From Methylobacterium sp. J-026 (GTDB lineage Bacteria > Pseudomonadota > Alphaproteobacteria > Rhizobiales > Beijerinckiaceae), in the NCBI RefSeq assembly GCF_022829585.1, contig NZ_JAKSYC010000270.1, positions 1 through 64,000 of the forward strand: a stretch of DNA of 64,000 bases, in the 5' to 3' direction. The notes under the pieces were generated by a model. The model was not told the origin of the DNA. It did not search any database and saw only the letters and a list, made by a program, of their open reading frames with translations. Both the position numbers and the translations under genes were made by a program. How positions within the stretch are numbered: position 1 is the first letter of the stretch; every line of letters begins with the position of its first letter. Shown piece after piece: positions 59,528-64,000 of this stretch.

Positions 59528-60708
59528 TGAGCGAGCGTCCGGAGCCGCCGGAGGCATCGACCAGTCTATCGACCCTGTCCGGCCGCATCGCCTCCATCGA
59601 TGCCCTGCGCGGACTGGTGATGGTGCTGATGCTCCTCGATCACCTGCGCGAGACCTGGTTCCTGCACGTACCCGTGGCCGACCCGGTCGACGCCCGGACT
59701 GCCCTGCCGGCCGTGGCCCTAGCCCGCCTCGTCGTCAGCCTGTGCGCACCCATCTTCATCGCGTTGACCGGCGTGGCCGCGTACCTGTTCGGTACCAGGC
59801 ATACGCTGGCGGAGACACGGGCCTACCTGCTGAAGCGTGGGCTCGTGCTGATGGCGCTGGAGGTCTTCTACCTCTCGGAACTGTACTGGGGCGTGGCCAG
59901 TCCGACGCTCTGGCTGCAGGTCATCTGGTGCATCGGCGTCTGCATGATCGTCCTGGCGGTGCTGGTCGGCCTGCCACGTCCGGTTCTATTCGCGGTAGGG
60001 CTGCTGATCGTCGGTGGCCACAACCTCCTTGACCCGATCCACCTCCAGCCTGACCAACCGTTTTTTGCGGTCTGGGCGATGCTGCACCAGCGTGACGTCA
60101 TCGCGCTGCCGTTCGGGCTGGTCGCCAAGACGACCTATCCGGTACTCCCGTGGATCGGCGTGATCGTGCTCGGCTACGCAATTGGCCCGTGGTTCCTGCC
60201 CAACGTCGCGGCGCAAACCCGCGAGCGCCGGTTTCTGGCCCTCGGCTGCGGGATGCTCGTCGCTTTCATGGTCCTGCGTCTGGCGAACGGCTACGGCGAC
60301 AAGCCCTGCTTCGTGATCGAGGGCGACGCGCTTCGGACCAGTTTGAGCTTCCTCGCGCTGACGAAGTATCCCCCCTCGCTGCTGTTCCTGCTGCTGACGC
60401 TCGGGATCGGGTTGCTGCTCCTGGTTGCTCTCGAACGGATGCGCGACGCTTCGGTCGTCTCGGCCCTGGCGGTGTTCGGCGGTGCGCCGATGTTCTTCTA
60501 CTTGCTCCACCTGACGATCCTGCGGCTCCTGTATCACGGTGCCGCCGCCATCTGGGCCCCGACGCAGGGCAGCGTGTTCGGCGTGGCAGATTACGGCTGG
60601 GTGCTGGTCTGGTACGTCGGCCTGGTCGTGCCCCTCTACTGGCCGACGGCCTGGTTCTCGCGCGTCAAGACATCCCGACGCGAGATCGCTTGGCTCAGGT
60701 ATCTCTAG
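59527..60708 (+). CDS. DUF1624/heparan-glucosaminide acetyltransferase-like membrane protein
   Basis: A 393-residue integral membrane protein with about 10 helices. It begins GRIASIDALRGLVMVLMLLD-HLRETWF, the hallmark of DUF1624/HGSNAT-like acyltransferases (R-x-x-S-x-D-A-x-R-G). Later helices include PILP-like VLPWIGVIVLGYAIGPWFLP and a final GGAPMFFYLLHLTILRLLYH, another conserved motif of the group. Its ATG overlaps the TGA of the receptor gene, so it is co-expressed under riboswitch 2. Its link to corrinoid uptake is not explained by known biochemistry. Confidence 0.82.
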   Translation: MSERPEPPEASTSLSTLSGRIASIDALRGLVMVLMLLDHLRETWFLHVPVADPVDARTALPAVALARLVVSLCAPIFIALTGVAAYLFGTRHTLAETRAYLLKRGLVLMALEVFYLSELYWGVASPTLWLQVIWCIGVCMIVLAVLVGLPRPVLFAVGLLIVGGHNLLDPIHLQPDQPFFAVWAMLHQRDVIALPFGLVAKTTYPVLPWIGVIVLGYAIGPWFLPNVAAQTRERRFLALGCGMLVAFMVLRLANGYGDKPCFVIEGDALRTSLSFLALTKYPPSLLFLLLTLGIGLLLLVALERMRDASVVSALAVFGGAPMFFYLLHLTILRLLYHGAAAIWAPTQGSVFGVADYGWVLVWYVGLVVPLYWPTAWFSRVKTSRREIAWLRYL

Positions 60709-60997
60709 TGGATGAAATCTGACGGATGGAACCCGTTCCCTGGGCCCACGCCCGGCCCCTTGCCGACCCTCGGAAGGTCCGCTCCCGGCCTGTTGAGGCA
60801 GAGGTCAACGACCGGGTTGGGTGGGAAGCAGCTTGGCTGCTTTCAGTCGCAAGACGTTCATAAGCGGACCTAGGATGACCCGCCGTCTCCGGATGGACGG
60901 TCCAACCCATCGCAGGGTCGAAGTTCGTTAAAGTCGGATGCCGACATCATCAGAGGCGATGCGACCAGCACGAAAGTGCTCTGCCTCGGGAGACAGG

Positions 60998-61636
60998 GTG
61001 ATTCACGATTGCAAAGCCCCGGTCACGCGACATCTCGTGCTGGTCCGGCATGGCCAGAGCGTAGCCAACCGATCCGGCCTGTTCACGGGATTGCTGGACT
61101 CGCCCTTGACCGAGCAGGGCCGGAGGGAAGCCGAGGCAGCCGGCCGGCGTTTGGCAGAGTGCAACTGGCGCTTTTCCGCTGCCTTCACCTCGACGCTAAC
61201 GCGGGCCGTCGTGAGCGGCCGGCTTATCCTCGATGCGCTCGGGCAACCCGGATTGGTCCCCCAAAGCTTCGCCGCGCTCGACGAGCGAGACTACGGGGAC
61301 CTCAGCGGGCTCGACAAGATCGCCGCCGATGCGCGCTGGGGGGCGGAGCGGATCGAGACCTGGCGCCGCTCCTACGCAGAGGCGCCGCCGAACGGTGAGA
61401 GCCTGCGCGATACCGTCTCCCGTATCGTGCCATGCTACCTCCGAACCATCCAGCCGGCGGTCATGGGCGGAGACGTGCTCGTCGTCGCCCACGGCAATTG
61501 CCTGCGGGCGCTTGTGATGGCGCTCGAAGACCTCAGCCCGGCGGAGGTCGAGCACCTCGAACTCGCGACGGGCTCCGTCAGGATCTATAAGCTTGCCGCG
61601 GACACGACGATCAAGGCCCACTGGATCGACGGGTGA
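60998..61636 (+). CDS. gpmA: 2,3-bisphosphoglycerate-dependent phosphoglycerate mutase
   Basis: 212 residues. The phospho-His motif is LVLVRHGQSVANRSGLFTGL. It also shows SPLTEQGRREAEAAGRRL, LDERDYGDLSGLDK, WRRSYAEAPPNGESLRDT and VVAHGNCLRALVMALEDLSP (second His), with an ATGSVRIYKL end. These match dPGM rather than a generic histidine phosphatase. The start is GTG 60998 with GGGAG at 60988-60992; a longer ATG reading from 60938 lacks similarity. It could serve glycolysis or serine-cycle carbon flow. Monocistronic. Confidence 0.88.
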   Translation: MIHDCKAPVTRHLVLVRHGQSVANRSGLFTGLLDSPLTEQGRREAEAAGRRLAECNWRFSAAFTSTLTRAVVSGRLILDALGQPGLVPQSFAALDERDYGDLSGLDKIAADARWGAERIETWRRSYAEAPPNGESLRDTVSRIVPCYLRTIQPAVMGGDVLVVAHGNCLRALVMALEDLSPAEVEHLELATGSVRIYKLAADTTIKAHWIDG

Positions 61637-61783
61637 ATCCGCCTGTCGGCCTCTCACAATGGGTCTCCGTGATCTGCGAAGGGGCACTTATTTCATCTAT
61701 TTCAGTGATGGGAAGCATCTAATCATTCCGTTGGAGTGAATGAAAAGAACATGGGATTCTCCGGCATCACATCGGAGCCACCC

Positions 61784-62881
61784 ATGTCCGCGCCCAGACT
61801 TTTCTCCCACGCTCGGTCAATGCGTGCCTTGGCCGGCACGAGAGCCATCCTTCCGGGACTGGGTCTCTGTATGGCGGTCACCGCCGCAGCGGTCGGCTTC
61901 GAGGCCGTCGAGGCGCATCTGTTCGGTCGCGCCTGGCTCGAAGCCCTGGTGCTGGCGATCCTGCTCGGGAGCGCGATCCGCACCGCCTGGACCCCGTCGC
62001 AACGTTTCTTTCCCGGCATCGCCTTCGGGGCCAAGACCGTACTGGAGATCGCGGTCGTTCTACTCGGGGCCTCGCTCAGCCTCACGACGATCCTCGCCGC
62101 CGGTCCGGGTCTGCTTTTCGGCATCGCGGGCGTCGTCGTGGTCGCGATCCTGTCGAGTTACGGCATCGGCCGAGCGCTCGGGCTGCATCCGCGCATGGCG
62201 ATCCTCGTGGCCTGCGGGAACTCGATCTGCGGCAACTCGGCGATCGCCGCCACGGCACCGGTGATCGGCGCAGACGGCGAGGACGTCGCCGCCTCCATTG
62301 CCTTCACTGCGGTGCTAGGCGTGCTAGTGGTGCTCGGCCTGCCGCTGCTGGTGCCGCTGCTCGGCCTGTCGCCGATGCAGTACGGCGTGCTCGCCGGCCT
62401 TACCGTCTACGCCGTGCCGCAGGTGCTCGCCGCCACCGCGCCGGTCGCGGCGCTCAGCGTCCAGGTCGGAACCCTGGTGAAGCTCGTCCGGGTGCTGATG
62501 CTAGGCCCGATCGTCCTGGTGCTCTCGCTCGGCGCGAGCCGGCTGCGCGAGGAGACCGACGAGGCCGCCCCCGGCGTCACCGCGGGCGACCGCCCGGCCC
62601 GCGGCGGCCTCGCGATCCACCGCCTGGTGCCGTGGTTCATCCTCGCCTTCCTTGCGCTCGCGGGCCTTCGCTCGACGGGCCTGATCCCGCCGGTTGCGCT
62701 CGCGCCGATGTCGGAGACCGCCAACGTGCTGACCGTGGTCTCGATGGCGGCGCTCGGCCTCGGGGTCGACGTGCGCAGCGTCGCCAAGGCCGGGGCGCGG
62801 GTGACCCTCGCGGTGGTCGCCTCGCTCCTCGCCCTCGGCGCCGTCAGCCTCGGCCTGATCCGCGTGCTCGGCCTCGTCTGA
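61784..62881 (+). CDS. YeiH-family putative sulfate exporter
   Basis: A 365-residue membrane protein of the UPF0324/YeiH family with about 10 helices. It shows LVLAILLGSAIRTAW, the PGIAFGAKTVLEIAVVLLGA and SYGIGRALGLHPRMAILVAC-GNSICGNSAIAATAPVI motif (the CG.SICG signature), and TVYAVPQVLAATAPV. Family members export sulfur-containing anions such as sulfite or sulfate, or are uncharacterised. ATG 61784 follows GGAG by 7 bases; GTG 61736 is in frame. No regulator is adjacent. Confidence 0.88.
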   Translation: MSAPRLFSHARSMRALAGTRAILPGLGLCMAVTAAAVGFEAVEAHLFGRAWLEALVLAILLGSAIRTAWTPSQRFFPGIAFGAKTVLEIAVVLLGASLSLTTILAAGPGLLFGIAGVVVVAILSSYGIGRALGLHPRMAILVACGNSICGNSAIAATAPVIGADGEDVAASIAFTAVLGVLVVLGLPLLVPLLGLSPMQYGVLAGLTVYAVPQVLAATAPVAALSVQVGTLVKLVRVLMLGPIVLVLSLGASRLREETDEAAPGVTAGDRPARGGLAIHRLVPWFILAFLALAGLRSTGLIPPVALAPMSETANVLTVVSMAALGLGVDVRSVAKAGARVTLAVVASLLALGAVSLGLIRVLGLV

Positions 62882-62925
62882 TCCGCGCTATGGCATCGAT
62901 CCAACTCCTTGATGAAAGAACTGCC

Positions 62926-64000
62926 GTGACACGTTCGTCCCAATCTTCGTCCGAGGCGGTCGCGCAGGGGACGGGATGGTTGATGGGGCCGGGTCGCGAA
63001 GCGGCGGACGCGGCAGCCCTTCTCGACGGGTTCAGTGCGTGCCTCTCGGGGCTTGGCCTGCCACTGGCCCGCGCCACCACCCACGCGCCGACCCTGCATC
63101 CGTCGTTCCGCTGGGTAATGCGCGTCTGGCATCCAGGAGCGTCGAGCCTAGCCTTGCGTCGCCGCCACGGCATCGAGAGTACGCCGACGTTCCACGGCAA
63201 CACCGTCGAGCGCGTAGTCGAGACCCGTACCCCGTTCCGATGCCGTCTCGACGGGGATGGGCCGCTGCCGTTTCCCGTGCTCGGCGAGCTTCGCACCGAG
63301 GGTCTAACCGACTACCTCATCGTGCCGCTGCGCGCCGCGCGTGGACGCATGGGCGCCGCCTCCTGGGCCACGGCGAGACCGGGCGGCTTCACGCCGATCG
63401 AGATCTGCACGTTGCTGGCGCTGGTCGAGCCGTTCTCGCTGCTGTTCGAGATCAAGGCGCTCGACGACATGCTAGGCGCGGTGCTGAGCGCCTATGTCGG
63501 ACGCGACCCGGCGCGGCAAATCCTGACCGGCACGGTGCGGCGCGGCGACGTACGCTTGATGCGGGCCGCGATGATGCTGACCGACCTGCGCGGGTTCGGC
63601 GAACTGTCCGACCGGCAAAGCCCCGACCGTGTCGTGGCCGCCCTCAACCGGATGTTCGATGCCATCGTGCCGGCCGTCGAGGCGGAAGGCGGCGAGGTGC
63701 TGAAGTACATCGGCGACGGGCTACTGGCCGTGTTCGATGCCGATCGCGACGAGGCCGAGGCGCGCAGTGCCGCCTTGCGTGCCGCCGAGGCCGCGCTTGA
63801 TGCGCTTGCGACCCTGCGCAACGGTGACAGGGCTGCCTTCGAGGTCGGCGTCGCACTTCATGTCGGGGAGGTCGCCTACGGCAATATCGGCGGCGGCGAC
63901 CGGGTCGATTTCACGGCGATCGGCCGCGATCTCAACGTGCTCGCCCGCGTCGAGCGCCTGTGCAAGACCTACAACACGCCGCTGATCGCCACCGACACCT
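62926..64000 (+). CDS. Adenylate/guanylate cyclase, partial (runs off right end)
   Basis: At least 358 residues from GTG 62926 to the window end. The amino part (1-200) is a soluble sensory-type region (FRWVMRVWHPGASSLALRRR) common in Methylobacterium cyclases. The class III catalytic domain begins near residue 205: LMRAAMMLTDLRGFGELSDR (metal Asp), GGEVLKYIGDGLLAVFDADR (second metal Asp), and ALHVGEVAYGNIGGGDRVDF with AIGRDLNVLARVERLCK. The C-terminus lies beyond 64000. Confidence 0.9.
   Translation, partial: MTRSSQSSSEAVAQGTGWLMGPGREAADAAALLDGFSACLSGLGLPLARATTHAPTLHPSFRWVMRVWHPGASSLALRRRHGIESTPTFHGNTVERVVETRTPFRCRLDGDGPLPFPVLGELRTEGLTDYLIVPLRAARGRMGAASWATARPGGFTPIEICTLLALVEPFSLLFEIKALDDMLGAVLSAYVGRDPARQILTGTVRRGDVRLMRAAMMLTDLRGFGELSDRQSPDRVVAALNRMFDAIVPAVEAEGGEVLKYIGDGLLAVFDADRDEAEARSAALRAAEAALDALATLRNGDRAAFEVGVALHVGEVAYGNIGGGDRVDFTAIGRDLNVLARVERLCKTYNTPLIATDT

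Noticed and set aside
1..64000. CRISPR array
   Set aside because: No series of regularly spaced repeats was seen. The only tandem repeat (23851-23890) has two copies with a 2-bp gap, and no cas genes are present.

Overview
The window looks like chromosomal DNA of a high-GC alphaproteobacterium, most probably Methylobacterium/Methylorubrum or a close relative. The reasons are strong G/C at third codon positions, a NepR-type anti-sigma protein beside an HWE-family sensor kinase (the alphaproteobacterial general stress response), DUF3606 and DUF1003 stress-type proteins, a DUF3489-DUF2924-serine recombinase trio, and cobalamin-riboswitch-controlled TonB receptors. The genus is an inference from family content, not from a marker gene.

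Region 1 (1-8.8 kb) is signalling and small stress-type genes: a single-domain response regulator with a small partner, DUF3606, a proline-rich peptide, a decayed alpha/beta hydrolase, a large multi-PAS/GAF HWE histidine kinase convergent with a nepR paralogue, a DUF1003 membrane protein and a transglutaminase-like protease.

Region 2 (8.8-37.7 kb) is a mobile defence island. In order it holds: a two-gene CD-NTase(SMODS/AGS-C-like)-SLATT nucleotide-signalling defence module; an IS1182-like element with a frameshifted transposase; the DUF3489/DUF2924/large serine recombinase trio; a tyrosine integrase that ends 12 bp before a tRNA-Ser 3'-end fragment (attachment site); a cluster of small orphan genes with HTH regulators, modular intergenic hairpins and an operator-like inverted repeat around a promoter; a Druantia-like anti-phage operon (DruA, two large unknown proteins, a DruE helicase with DUF1998) followed 2 bp later by an uncharacterised membrane-anchored gene; and a frameshifted, truncated IS5-like element fused to a broken MBL-fold hydrolase gene.

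Region 3 (37.9-43.9 kb) is a tartrate/hydroxy-acid catabolic operon: a divergent GntR/FCD regulator, an MFS transporter (TtuB-like), tartrate/D-malate dehydrogenase (TtuC), glycerate 2-kinase/hydroxypyruvate reductase family protein (TtuD) and pyruvate kinase. Together they would import tartrate and carry it through glycerate and phosphorylated C3 acids to pyruvate. An SDR oxidoreductase follows on the other strand.

Region 4 (44.9-50.5 kb) is a copper/silver efflux operon: a Met/Cys-rich exported protein, a FixH/YtkA-like periplasmic protein, a CusB-like adaptor and a CusA-like RND pump. No outer-membrane channel gene is present.

Region 5 (50.5-60.7 kb) is a vitamin B12 regulon. Two cobalamin riboswitches each precede a TonB-dependent receptor. 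The first controls btuB-btuF-btuC-btuD plus two uncharacterised genes. The second controls a siderophore-type receptor and an overlapping DUF1624-like membrane protein. Both leaders end in the same hairpin, which buries the ribosome-binding site of the receptor gene. The last 3 kb hold a phosphoglycerate mutase, a YeiH-type exporter and a class III nucleotide cyclase cut by the window end.

The most interesting parts are the CD-NTase-SLATT pair, the Druantia-like operon with its extra membrane gene, the conserved riboswitch hairpin with the unknown B12-operon genes, and the hairpin-punctuated orphan cluster.
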